Shown: positions 1 to 8,031 of the stretch, piece after piece
Numbering within the stretch: position 1 is the stretch's first letter
Layout of the letters: each line of letters starts with the position of its first letter
DNA from: an uncultured Caldilinea sp.
Lineage (GTDB): Bacteria; Chloroflexota; Anaerolineae; Caldilineales; Caldilineaceae
Direction of reading: 5' to 3'
Assembly (NCBI RefSeq): GCF_937128415.1
Contig: NZ_CAKZMJ010000114.1
Location: 1-10,278 of the forward strand
DNA length: 10,278 nt
Notes under the pieces: generated by a model
Database searches by the model: none
What the model was told of the DNA's origin: nothing
The model's input: only the letters and a program-made list of their open reading frames with translations
Position numbers and translations under genes: made by a program

Positions 1-1365
1 CGGCGGTGGCTGGCGGCGGCGCCGGCGCTCTGCCTGGCCGTAGGGCTTTATGCAACGTTGCAGCCTGGTCCGGCGCCCAAGGCCTGGCTTTCGACGCACG
101 TCGCCGTCGGCGAGGGCGCGCTGGAGCTGCTTGGCGTTCGCTATCAGGTGGAAGAGCAGCGATTCCTGCACCTGTTCCCGTACTGGCTCATCCGCTCTCC
201 TGTAGATGGGCGAATTCACTGGCGGCTCGTTGACGCCGAGGGACGCGTGGCGACGTCGATGAGCGGGGATGCTTTTTTCAACACGGTGCGGCTGGCGAGC
301 GCACCTGCGTTGACGATCTTCGACGACGCCTATCAACTGGCGTTGCCGCCAGGGCTGGCGGCGGGCGATTACACGCTGGAAGTGGCCGTCGCTGCGCCTG
401 ATGAAACGCCTGTCTTCGTCGTCGCAGGCGCGCTGCAACTCCCTGACGTCCCTAGAACGGAATCGCCGACGATGCAGCCGCTTCAGCTGCGTTTTGGCTC
501 CTCGCTCGTGCTGGATGGATGGAGCGTACGCGTGGATGGGCGCGCTGCGCCCGAAGAGGCTGCGAAGATGCTTGTGCTGCGCCCGGGTCAGACGCTCGAC
601 TACACCTTCTATTGGCGGGTGGACGCCGGCGTGGATGAGAACTACCACGGGTTTGTCCATTTGCTCGATCACACAAGGCGGGCCGCGCTTCAATACGATA
701 AGACCGCCGGCTCTTTACCGGCGCCGTCTCGACTGTGGAACGCCTTTTATCCACAGCCCGATGGGTATCGGTTTGTCATCGGTGAAGAGACTCCCGGCGG
801 ACTCTATCATCCTATCGTCGGCCTGTATCGCTTCGGAGACGGCCAGCGATTGCCCATCACCGATGCAGCGGGGCAATTGCTCGGAACCGAACTTGCTTTG
901 CCGCCGGTGAAGGTGGTCGCCCAACCGAAGGCTGCGCCTGCCCAGAAAGTCAACGTGCGGCTTGGCGATTGGGGGGAGCTGCAGGGATTCACGGTGACGC
1001 CGGACGCTGCGACCGTGGCGCCGGGCGACGTGCTGACGTTGACGCTCTTTTATCGTGCGAACGGCCCTGCTCCGCTCGACTACACGCGCTTCATCCATGT
1101 GCACAATGCGGCGCTCGGCATGGCGGCGCAACAGGACGCGCCGCCGCTCAACGGCGGCAACCCAACGAGCGCGTGGGTTGCAGGAGAGCAAATCGTCGAG
1201 ACGGTTGCGCTGGCAATTCCGCTTTACGTGCAGGAGGGGGAGTATACGGTTTGGTTTGGCATGTATGATCCGGCGAGCGGAGAGCGGACGCCGCTGCGTG
1301 ATGCAGCAGGGCAGCCGCTGCAGGATAATTGGGTTGCGCTGGTCAGCATAACAGTTAAACGATAA
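1..1365 (+). CDS. C-terminal part of a COG5617-like membrane protein with exported multi-module tail (5' partial)
   Basis: Frame 1 is open from the first base to the TAA at 1363-1365 and gives 454 visible residues, so the gene is cut by the left edge. The TTG at 58 lies inside the frame and is not taken as the start. Residues about 3-20 form a hydrophobic, Ala/Leu-rich segment, read as the last transmembrane helix. The rest is a soluble tail, predicted outside the membrane, with three beta-rich modules at about residues 40-140, 160-300 and 315-454. Module signatures are PGQTLDYTFYWR, NYHGFVHLLDH, PGGLYHPIVGLYRFGDGQRLP, PGDVLTLTLFY, LGMAAQ, GGNPT and GEYTVWFGMYDPASGER. The whole tail aligns by eye with the tail of the convergent gene at 1394-4534, so the missing part was probably a similar polytopic PF10131/COG5617 membrane domain. 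That part is not visible, and another membrane family could carry this tail. Function is unknown, with a role in envelope glycan assembly inferred from the neighbours. Confidence 0.85.
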   Translation, partial: RRWLAAAPALCLAVGLYATLQPGPAPKAWLSTHVAVGEGALELLGVRYQVEEQRFLHLFPYWLIRSPVDGRIHWRLVDAEGRVATSMSGDAFFNTVRLASAPALTIFDDAYQLALPPGLAAGDYTLEVAVAAPDETPVFVVAGALQLPDVPRTESPTMQPLQLRFGSSLVLDGWSVRVDGRAAPEEAAKMLVLRPGQTLDYTFYWRVDAGVDENYHGFVHLLDHTRRAALQYDKTAGSLPAPSRLWNAFYPQPDGYRFVIGEETPGGLYHPIVGLYRFGDGQRLPITDAAGQLLGTELALPPVKVVAQPKAAPAQKVNVRLGDWGELQGFTVTPDAATVAPGDVLTLTLFYRANGPAPLDYTRFIHVHNAALGMAAQQDAPPLNGGNPTSAWVAGEQIVETVALAIPLYVQEGEYTVWFGMYDPASGERTPLRDAAGQPLQDNWVALVSITVKR

Positions 1366-1398
1366 GTAGTCGAAAGCCTCTGGTTAGGTTCGCCTACT
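1365..1398. terminator. Imperfect hairpin at the convergent gene junction, possible bidirectional terminator
   Basis: Arms AGTAGTCGAA (1365-1374) and TTCGCCTACT (1389-1398) pair at 9 of 10 positions. An inner CCT/AGG pair (1377-1379 with 1386-1388) extends the stem after a 2-base bulge and leaves a 6-base loop. The structure fills the 28-base gap between the stop codons of two converging genes and overlaps the end of each. There is no clear T-tract on either strand, so it is not a canonical intrinsic terminator, and chance pairing is possible. Confidence 0.35.
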
Positions 1399-4300
1399 CA
1401 CCTGGCTTGCTCACCTGAATTCTGGCTAACGGAATCAGACGATCGGGGAGCAGGGTTCCCTGATCGTCTGTCAGGATCACACGCTCGCCGTTCTCGGGAT
1501 CGTACATGCCGATATTCAACATATATTCACCTGGCTTGGCGTCTTGCTTGACGCTAAGCGCCACCTGCTCGGCGATCACTTCGCCTGGTTGCCAGGTGTT
1601 CGTCGGGTTGCCGCCCCGAAGAGGCGGTTGATCGATCTGCGCAGCCATGCCGAGTTCAGAAGCATAGAGTTGGAAAAATTGTGTATATGAGCGTGCAGCA
1701 GGTTTCAGCCCCTCGTAGAAAAGCGTCAGCGTGATCGACGACCCGGGTTGCAATTCCGCCGTCTCCGGCGTCAAGGTGTAACCGAGCAATCGAGCGAAGT
1801 CGCCGTAGTTTATGCGCAAGGTGCGTTGGGGATTGGCTTTCTGAGACGCCGTGATTTTGATCGGCGCCAGATTAAAAGCGTCTTCTGTTTCACCGTTCGC
1901 CCCAATAACGAGGAAACGTTCCAGATCATCGTAATCGTAGAACCCAATGCGAGGATAGTAGAGTCCGCTGCTTGCATTGGCAGGGATGGTCAGCGGATAC
2001 GTGTCGGATTCAGCGTAGGCTTGATCCCAGAAGCGCGGGCGCGCAATTTCCTGGCCGGGGATTTTATCGAACGCCGTCAGCGTCTGTTGCTCGTGGCTCA
2101 CCAGGTGCACAAAGCTATGATAGTCCTCTGAAAGCTCCCGCAGAGCGCGCCAATACAACCGAACGATCAAACGGTCCCCTGGTCGCGCAGTGGGTGGCGC
2201 ATCTTTCTTGAAATCTTGTTGCACGCCGTTCACCGCCAGTGTGTACCCCACCAGTTCGACTTGCTCGTGGCTCTGCGGATCGGTGAAAACGACGCCTACG
2301 GGGTGAAGCGCCGGGACGGGAGGCGCTTTGACGGCGCCAATCGACAACCATTCCGTTTTTTCCGTCTTGGCGTCAACGCGCACTTCCAATCGATAGTTGC
2401 TCGCCGGTGCGCCGATGGGCAGGGGAAGTCGATACCCATCGCGGATCACAGCGCCCGGCTGCCAACGCTGCGCCGGTTGTGTTCCGTAGTAAGGTGCGCT
2501 GTTGATCTGGCTCACCACAGCGCCTTGCTCGTTGACCAAGCGCCATCCAACGGAGAGATGCTCGAAACGCTTTGCGACATACCAGAAAGGGGTGATCAAT
2601 AGACTCCGGTCATTCGGTGCGATGCTGGTTTGGTAACCGAGCAGGCTCAATCCCGACAGCGCTTCATGCTGCATGGCGATGAAGGGTTCGCTGCGGTTTT
2701 GTAAAGGCGACTTGAGCGCCAACGCCAATCCTAGCGCCGCCGCGAGAACGACAGTCGTCGCCATTTTTCGGCGCTTTCTGAGCAGCATGGCGGCAAGCAT
2801 CAGGAGCGTGATGACGGACAACCATTCTGCGATGTTTTGCACCCAGGAGTCTGTCCAACCGATCTCGATGACATGCTCGCCGCCAGGGACATCGACGGTC
2901 ACGAGCCCCAGCTGCGTGGAGGGATAGACCGGTAGAGAATTGCTCTGGTCGATGCGAGCGCTCCACCCCGGAAAATAGAATTGATTGAGTCGGAGCGTCG
3001 TCAGAACGTCACTTTGAACGCGCACTTTCAACGTAGTCGGTGAAACGTCTTCCAGGGAGACTTTTTGAGGGATGACGGCGTCCGGAGCGCTGTTAGGCGA
3101 GGTGTCCAGCACACTCATTGCACTTGTTTCGCCATCCTCCCTGACATCTGAGGCGGCGGCGTTTGCCAATCCGTCGAAAGCCTCCGCCCATTTGGGCAAG
3201 AATTCGCGGTGCCAGCCGGCGCCCCAAGCGCCATACCCCGCCTCATAGCGAGCGATGATGGCGGGGTCGATGGCGATGTCGTCGTAGATCGACGTATCGA
3301 AGAGAGCGACTGTCGGACGTCCGCCGGCGATCGCAAAGAGAATGACGAGCGTCGCCAGCGTTGCCTGCCCCCAGGCGCGCTGCGCCTGCGTGACGATGCC
3401 GCCGGTCACCAGCGCGGTGGCGAGGCTCACCACAGTTAAAAATCTCCAGGGGAATTGAACAATGCTGAGCAGCTCCACAGCGCGCCAGATCGGCAGGATC
3501 AAGGGCGTTGCGGCCAGCGTTGCCACGCCGCCAAGCGCCACCCAAAACCACCAAAGGGGCGAGCGCCGTCGCGTCAGCGTCAGCCCGCTGAGCGTCAGGA
3601 GCAGCTGCGCCAATCCGAGCCGAAAGGGAACGGAGCTCACCGAGTAGTCGTAAGGAAAGTTCGGCTCCAGGAAGCTCGCAAGCGACCACACATGCTCTTC
3701 GAGGCGGGGCGCGTTGAACGCCGATTTAGAAAGCAAGCCGCGTTCGGCGAGGAGCGGCGCCCAGAAAAATGCCGTAATCCCCGCTGCGACCAACGACCAG
3801 CCGAACAACAGGCGTACGCGTCGGAATTTTTCGGAACGAGCGAGTGGGGTGACCAGCAAAAATGTGATCAGATAAGGGCCTAAAAGCAACGGCAAGAGCA
3901 GCAACGTGATATTGTGTCCAAGCGCAATCCCTCCTAATAATGCAGCAGCGGCGATGATATAACGGTGAAACGCAGCGCTCGTGAAAATGCGTGCAATGCT
4001 CCAGAAGAGCCATGGCAGCAGCGCCTGCGCCAGCAATTCGGCCAAAGCCCCGCGCACGTACAGGTTGACGAGCAGGTACGGGGTGTACAGATAAGCTGCG
4101 CTTGCAGCGATTCCTGCCCAGTGAAATCGTTTGTCCGTAAGGTTGTAAAGATCGGAGGCCAGAACATACATGCCCCATCCTGCCGTCACCACGAGCGCCA
4201 CCATCAGAATCGTCAATGCATATGGCAGCGGTGCGCCGGCAAGATGCAGGATTTCGGCAAATAGGTAGATGAAGGGCGCGTAAAAGTTAAACGTCGGATA

Positions 4301-4534
4301 ACCATAGCCGGTCATCAAATCGGGCAGCCAGCGCGGAAAGAAATTGCCGGCGCGGATCTGTTCGTCGAGTAGGTAAAGACGAATCAGGTGGACGGAGGCG
4401 TCGTGGGTTTTAGGAAAACCTGTAGTAAGCAAAGGAATGAGCGCCGGGATCGACAATAGAACCACAACAACAAATGCGAGCCCATGACGCTGAACGACGC
4501 GCCATCCATGCCCACTGCGAAAATTCCTCACCAT
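1394..4534 (-). CDS. Polytopic membrane protein, COG5617/PF10131-type (6-pyruvoyl-tetrahydropterin synthase related), with three-module exported tail
   Basis: Complete gene of 1046 residues ending in TAG at 1394-1396. The first helix is at about 18-37, followed by PKTHDASVHLIRL (41-53), GYGYPTFNFYAP (76-87), NLYVRGALAELLAQALLPWLFW-type helix (157-178), GHNIT (206-210), FFWAPLLAERGLL (256-268), FPWRF (361-365), EFLPKW (444-449), FPGWSARID (521-529) and GGEHVIEIGW (551-560). These match what I know of the PF10131/COG5617 membrane family, which resembles YfhO/GT-C proteins, although no reaction is established. The pterin name is historical and no pterin chemistry is implied. About ten helices occupy residues 18-400, two more lie at 567-585 and 590-607, and a soluble tail of about 440 residues follows with three beta-rich modules paralogous to those at 1-1365. 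Start choice: ATG 4534 places the first helix normally and has GGAG 3 bases upstream. The adjacent GTG at 4531 would have ideal 6-base spacing. ATG 4606 is in frame but lacks an RBS and overlaps the preceding gene by 29 bases. It is probably the last gene of the operon. Family call is confident, function is not. Confidence 0.85.
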   Translation of the reverse strand: MVRNFRSGHGWRVVQRHGLAFVVVVLLSIPALIPLLTTGFPKTHDASVHLIRLYLLDEQIRAGNFFPRWLPDLMTGYGYPTFNFYAPFIYLFAEILHLAGAPLPYALTILMVALVVTAGWGMYVLASDLYNLTDKRFHWAGIAASAAYLYTPYLLVNLYVRGALAELLAQALLPWLFWSIARIFTSAAFHRYIIAAAALLGGIALGHNITLLLLPLLLGPYLITFLLVTPLARSEKFRRVRLLFGWSLVAAGITAFFWAPLLAERGLLSKSAFNAPRLEEHVWSLASFLEPNFPYDYSVSSVPFRLGLAQLLLTLSGLTLTRRRSPLWWFWVALGGVATLAATPLILPIWRAVELLSIVQFPWRFLTVVSLATALVTGGIVTQAQRAWGQATLATLVILFAIAGGRPTVALFDTSIYDDIAIDPAIIARYEAGYGAWGAGWHREFLPKWAEAFDGLANAAASDVREDGETSAMSVLDTSPNSAPDAVIPQKVSLEDVSPTTLKVRVQSDVLTTLRLNQFYFPGWSARIDQSNSLPVYPSTQLGLVTVDVPGGEHVIEIGWTDSWVQNIAEWLSVITLLMLAAMLLRKRRKMATTVVLAAALGLALALKSPLQNRSEPFIAMQHEALSGLSLLGYQTSIAPNDRSLLITPFWYVAKRFEHLSVGWRLVNEQGAVVSQINSAPYYGTQPAQRWQPGAVIRDGYRLPLPIGAPASNYRLEVRVDAKTEKTEWLSIGAVKAPPVPALHPVGVVFTDPQSHEQVELVGYTLAVNGVQQDFKKDAPPTARPGDRLIVRLYWRALRELSEDYHSFVHLVSHEQQTLTAFDKIPGQEIARPRFWDQAYAESDTYPLTIPANASSGLYYPRIGFYDYDDLERFLVIGANGETEDAFNLAPIKITASQKANPQRTLRINYGDFARLLGYTLTPETAELQPGSSITLTLFYEGLKPAARSYTQFFQLYASELGMAAQIDQPPLRGGNPTNTWQPGEVIAEQVALSVKQDAKPGEYMLNIGMYDPENGERVILTDDQGTLLPDRLIPLARIQVSKPGE

Positions 4535-4537
4535 TTG

Positions 4538-4541
4538 CTCC
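4538..4541 (-). promoter_or_regulatory. Possible Shine-Dalgarno core for the COG5617-like gene
   Basis: GGAG on the minus strand lies 3 bases before ATG 4534 and 6 bases before the next codon, GTG 4531. This supports starting near 4534 and argues against the upstream in-frame ATG at 4606, which has no purine-rich site. The motif is only four bases long, so support is weak. Confidence 0.35.
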
Positions 4542-4577
4542 GTAGGCGATTCACAGATCGACGAGCCCGAAGGAACT

Positions 4578-5504
4578 TTAGGGGGTGCGGGCGCATCGAA
4601 ACCCATAAAGATTGTTGCTTCGTTCAGGCCACGTATTGATGCGGCGCGCAGTGCGCATGTAGTTGAAATGATTGTCCCATGCGCCCCCTCGCAAAATGCG
4701 ATTGACGCCGCTGCTCGGCCCTTGTGGATTGACAGCAGGGGATTCGCTGTAATACGTGCTTGAATACCAGTCATTCACCCATTCGCGGACATTGCCGGCC
4801 ATATCCATGACTCCGTATGGGCTGGCGCCGTCTGGATAGGAGCCAACCGGCGTTGTGTCGCCTACACAGTGAATTCTAGGCCCGCCGCTATGAAGGTCGA
4901 AGTTTCCTTTGGTGCAATCCAGCTCGGTGTTGCCCCAGGGATATACGCGCGTGTCTTCGCTGCCGCGTGCAGCTTTCTCCCATTCCGCCTCGGTTGGCAA
5001 CCGTTTTCCTTCCCAGGTGCAAAATCGATTTGCATCATGCCAATTCACATAGAGAACCGGATAATTCGCGTATTCTTCATTGCCGTAATAAAAGGGGCGC
5101 GTTTCTGAAGTGATGGCTCTTGGCCGACGACAGACGCCGGCCTCGACGCACGCCTGATAACGGGCATTTGTCACTTCGTATTTGTCGATGTAATAGGCGT
5201 CGAGATAGACCGTGTGCAGCGGCAGCTCATCCGCCCATTCGCAGATGTCGGCGCTGTTGGTTTTATCACAGCCCATTTGGAAGGTTCCCGCCGGGATGAA
5301 GACTTCCTCGTATACATTCAATGTTGGCGTCGGCGTGGGTTCAACTCTGGACACTACGGGTAAATAAACCTGTTGTGATCGCATCACCAGGGGCAGATAG
5401 AGGCTCTCCGTCTCTTGCGCATGAAGGGCGTACACCAGGCTACTGAGAATAGCGCCCCATAAGGCGCACAGAATTGTAAATTGTGAGAGTCTCTTGAAGC
5501 GCAT
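4578..5504 (-). CDS. Secreted SUMF1/FGE-sulfatase-fold protein lacking the FGE catalytic cysteines
   Basis: The protein has 308 residues, starting at ATG 5504, which has AGGGAG 6 bases upstream. ATG 5510 is in frame two codons earlier but abuts that RBS. Residues 1-29 form a signal peptide (MRFKR, hydrophobic core, ALHA before Gln30). Residues 36-52 carry two YLPLV-like motifs, followed by a TPTPT linker. The SUMF1-type domain (PF03781) spans about 66-308: PAGTFQMG (71-78), DKYEVTNARY (107-116), YPVLYVNWHDANRFC (148-162), RLPTEAEWEKAARG (168-181), YPWGN (188-192), SPYGVMDMAGNVREW (228-242), RGGAW (272-276) and YGFRCAR (300-306). In true formylglycine-generating enzyme the segment after RGGSW holds two copper-binding cysteines. 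Here those positions are Asn278 and Met283, so sulfatase activation is unlikely. Eight cysteines follow the signal peptide and could form disulfides outside the cytoplasm. It lies 41 bases after a GT39-like gene and just before the COG5617-like gene. A binding or structural role in surface glycan assembly is inference. Confidence 0.92.
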   Translation of the reverse strand: MRFKRLSQFTILCALWGAILSSLVYALHAQETESLYLPLVMRSQQVYLPVVSRVEPTPTPTLNVYEEVFIPAGTFQMGCDKTNSADICEWADELPLHTVYLDAYYIDKYEVTNARYQACVEAGVCRRPRAITSETRPFYYGNEEYANYPVLYVNWHDANRFCTWEGKRLPTEAEWEKAARGSEDTRVYPWGNTELDCTKGNFDLHSGGPRIHCVGDTTPVGSYPDGASPYGVMDMAGNVREWVNDWYSSTYYSESPAVNPQGPSSGVNRILRGGAWDNHFNYMRTARRINTWPERSNNLYGFRCARTP

Positions 5505-5510
5505 ACTCAT

Positions 5511-5516
5511 CTCCCT
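5511..5516 (-). promoter_or_regulatory. Shine-Dalgarno site for the SUMF1-fold gene
   Basis: On the minus strand AGGGAG is followed by ATGAGT and then ATG. This leaves a 6-base spacer to ATG 5504 but none to ATG 5510, so it selects the second methionine as the start. It is the clearest ribosome binding site in the window. Confidence 0.6.
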
Positions 5517-5545
5517 TCATCCAACGCCCTATCCAAGGTTGGGAA

Positions 5546-8031
5546 TCAAAACGTTCTAAATTGTGGTGCAACGACGATGCTTCCCAATCGCCCGATTTCC
5601 TGTCCACTAACGGTAAGAAAATTCGTCATTGTCTCCGGCGCATAGAGCACTGCAGCCAGCGTGTACGTTCCTGCTTCGATCTCCGGCGGAATGAGCAACC
5701 CCAATCGCACATGCGCCTCGACAGAAATATCATTTTGGGCGACCACGTTGTCTGCGCTGTCAAGCAATCGCACGGAAAGTTTGAGCGGCTGGGGCTCCTG
5801 CGCTTCCATCTCCAGCTCAATCGGCAGCACTTCTCCAGGGCGCACCGACGAGAAGGTGCGAAGCGCTCGAATGGCGATCTCCGCCCAGGGTGAATCGACC
5901 TCCATTGCTTGTAAAGGTCGCGCTGGGCGTCCAAAGACCTCTAAGGTGGTGTCGCCTGAGGTCACGCTGCGGGCCAGGTAACTGTCGGCGGCGATGGCAG
6001 CGCGCGCCTCAAAATTGTAGCGGCTCACGACGAAAATGGCGCCCGTCATGCCGGCAAAGGGCGCCGGAAATGCACCGGTTTGATCGGGCATGAACACTCG
6101 GTTCGCCGCAAGGTCGTGCACTGCCGTCCACACAGCAATATCGCGGTCGCCGAAAATCAATGTCGCATACGGCGACCACCACGAATTGATTGCATCGGCG
6201 ATCGGCGATGTTTCGATCAAGATCACAGGGTAGCGCTGCGGTTGACGAGGGCCGTCTCGCATATAAAGCGTTACGGTGTCGCCGTTTGGCAGCGGATAGT
6301 GTTTGACGGGGGCGTAAAGCTGCTCAAAGATCGCATCCCCCTGTTGAATGCGCCGGAGAATTGCTTGCGCCGCTGCACTCAGTTCAGGGTTTTCGCCGTC
6401 TTTGAGCAGAAGCCAACGATTCAATAATACGGAGCTCCAGCGGGCGTCTTGTTCGGTCAGGGCTTGAATCGTGACGTTTTGCCTGTGCAACGCCGCCAGG
6501 TAGCGCAGTTTGCCCCGATGAATTTCCCAGGTGTCGACCAGGACTCCTAATGATTCGGCATCTCCTTCAGGGTCTCCGATGGTGGCCAACACATCCGGAC
6601 CGATCCAATAGCCGGGGTCGGAGGAGCCGCTCGCCGGCCAGGCGGTGTAATCGCCGTGCACCCAAAGCTGCGGCGACCGTTCGTAGAGGAAGGCGAGGGC
6701 GTCAAAGGTGTAGATCGACCATTGCACCAACAGCACGGCGAACCAGGTCGCAGCAAGGATGCGAGCGATCCGTTCTGGATAGGCGCGCAAGCTTTCGATC
6801 AGCAAAATGGCGACCAGCGGCAGCACAGGCGTGAGGTTGCGAGGATTAGATTGCGCAAGCAGCGTGAGGATGACGATGGCGCCGAGGACATACAACCAGT
6901 AAAGGATCACAAGCGAGCGCATTTGAAGCCATCCACGAAGCCCTCGCACCCATCCAACCAACGCAGCCGGAATGATCAGAAGCGTCGCCAGCGGCCCCAT
7001 ATGATGGCTGAGCCAGAAATTGAGATAACGGGTGTACGTGTCCGCTCGGAGGAGATCGAGCGCCTCCTGCGTCCCGCGATCGGTGCCAAAGGCCACGTCA
7101 GACAGGCGTGTGATGAAATCGATGCGCGGCAGATACCAGAGGCTGGCGATGGCCAGCGCAATCGATGTCGCCATCCAAAAATGGCCGACGCGACTGCGCG
7201 CCGTGAACAGCGCGTACAGCGCTGTCGCAAAGAAGATCGTCCAGAACGCCGGCAGCCAAGCGCCCAGAAACATCTCCTGCTTGGCGATAAAATCGCGCCC
7301 GGCCCATCCCCAAGTCCACGCCATGAGCGCGCCTATCCCAAAGGCCAGCAGCGCCGCAGGCCGGATGAAGCGAGCAGTTTGCAGTGCGTGACGCTGATCT
7401 CGCCAAAAAGACGATGCCCACAAGATGTAGGCAACCGGCGACGCCAGGTAAATCGGCGCCGTCCACTTGGCGAGCAATGCAAGCCCTAGCGCAACGCCGA
7501 ACACGATCGACCAGCCCCGCTGCCGAAACTGTTGCGAACGCAGCAGCGCGTAAAACGCCAACAACAGCGGGGCTGTCAAACTATTTTCCATGTAATAGAG
7601 CCGCGTCATCGCCGTCGCCATCGGCAGCAGGCTGAGCAACGCCGCGGCGCCGACCGCGCCCCAGTCCCCTATGACCGGGCGGGCGAGCAAAAAAGTCAGA
7701 CAAAGAATCACTGCAAACAGCGCAATATTCGGATATTGGGCCGAGTCCATGCTCGCGCCCCAAGTCGCATAGGCCAGCTGAGTGAGCAGATAGAGAGCCG
7801 GCGGACGGTAGTTGTCGAGGGTCAACGCCTGAAAAAGGCCGGGCAGGCCGCCTTGGGCAAGTGCGTCGGCGGTTTGAAGGGACTTTTCCAGGTGTCCCGC
7901 CGAGTCGCGCCCAACCAGCACGACGTTCACGCTCACCCAGTGAAGATGCGCCAGCGTCGTCAGCAAGATCAACAATGAAAGCGCAGCGCCAACAAGATAA
8001 AAATGAAAAGCAAGGCGAGATCTGTGCGTGG

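Noticed and set aside
58..60. TTG as the start of the left-edge gene
   Set aside because: The frame is open to base 1, and the preceding codons encode most of a transmembrane helix that the paralogue also has, so the gene begins outside the window.
715..1191. Minus-strand frame of 158 codons opposite the left-edge gene
   Set aside because: It is antisense to a gene with clear paralogue support, is Arg-rich and has no domain signature.
4535..4774. N-terminal extension of the COG5617-like frame to an ATG at 4774
   Set aside because: It would overlap nearly 200 bases of the well-supported SUMF1-fold gene, carries no recognisable sequence and has no RBS. The family normally begins shortly before the first helix.
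4869..5108. Plus-strand frame of 79 codons inside the SUMF1-fold gene
   Set aside because: It is antisense to conserved SUMF1 motifs and has no RBS or recognisable product.
4578..5504. Active formylglycine-generating enzyme (sulfatase activator)
   Set aside because: Both copper-binding cysteines are replaced (Asn278, Met283) and no sulfatase is seen nearby.
5417..5504. Lipoprotein signal in the SUMF1-fold protein
   Set aside because: The only cysteine in the leader (residue 13) is in the hydrophobic core with TIL before it, not a lipobox. An ALHA cleavage site fits better.
6656..7489. Long plus-strand open frame of 277 codons
   Set aside because: It lies wholly antisense to the helical part of the 829-residue GT39-like gene. 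Its product is rich in Arg, Gln and Pro without domains, as expected for a shadow frame in GC-rich DNA.
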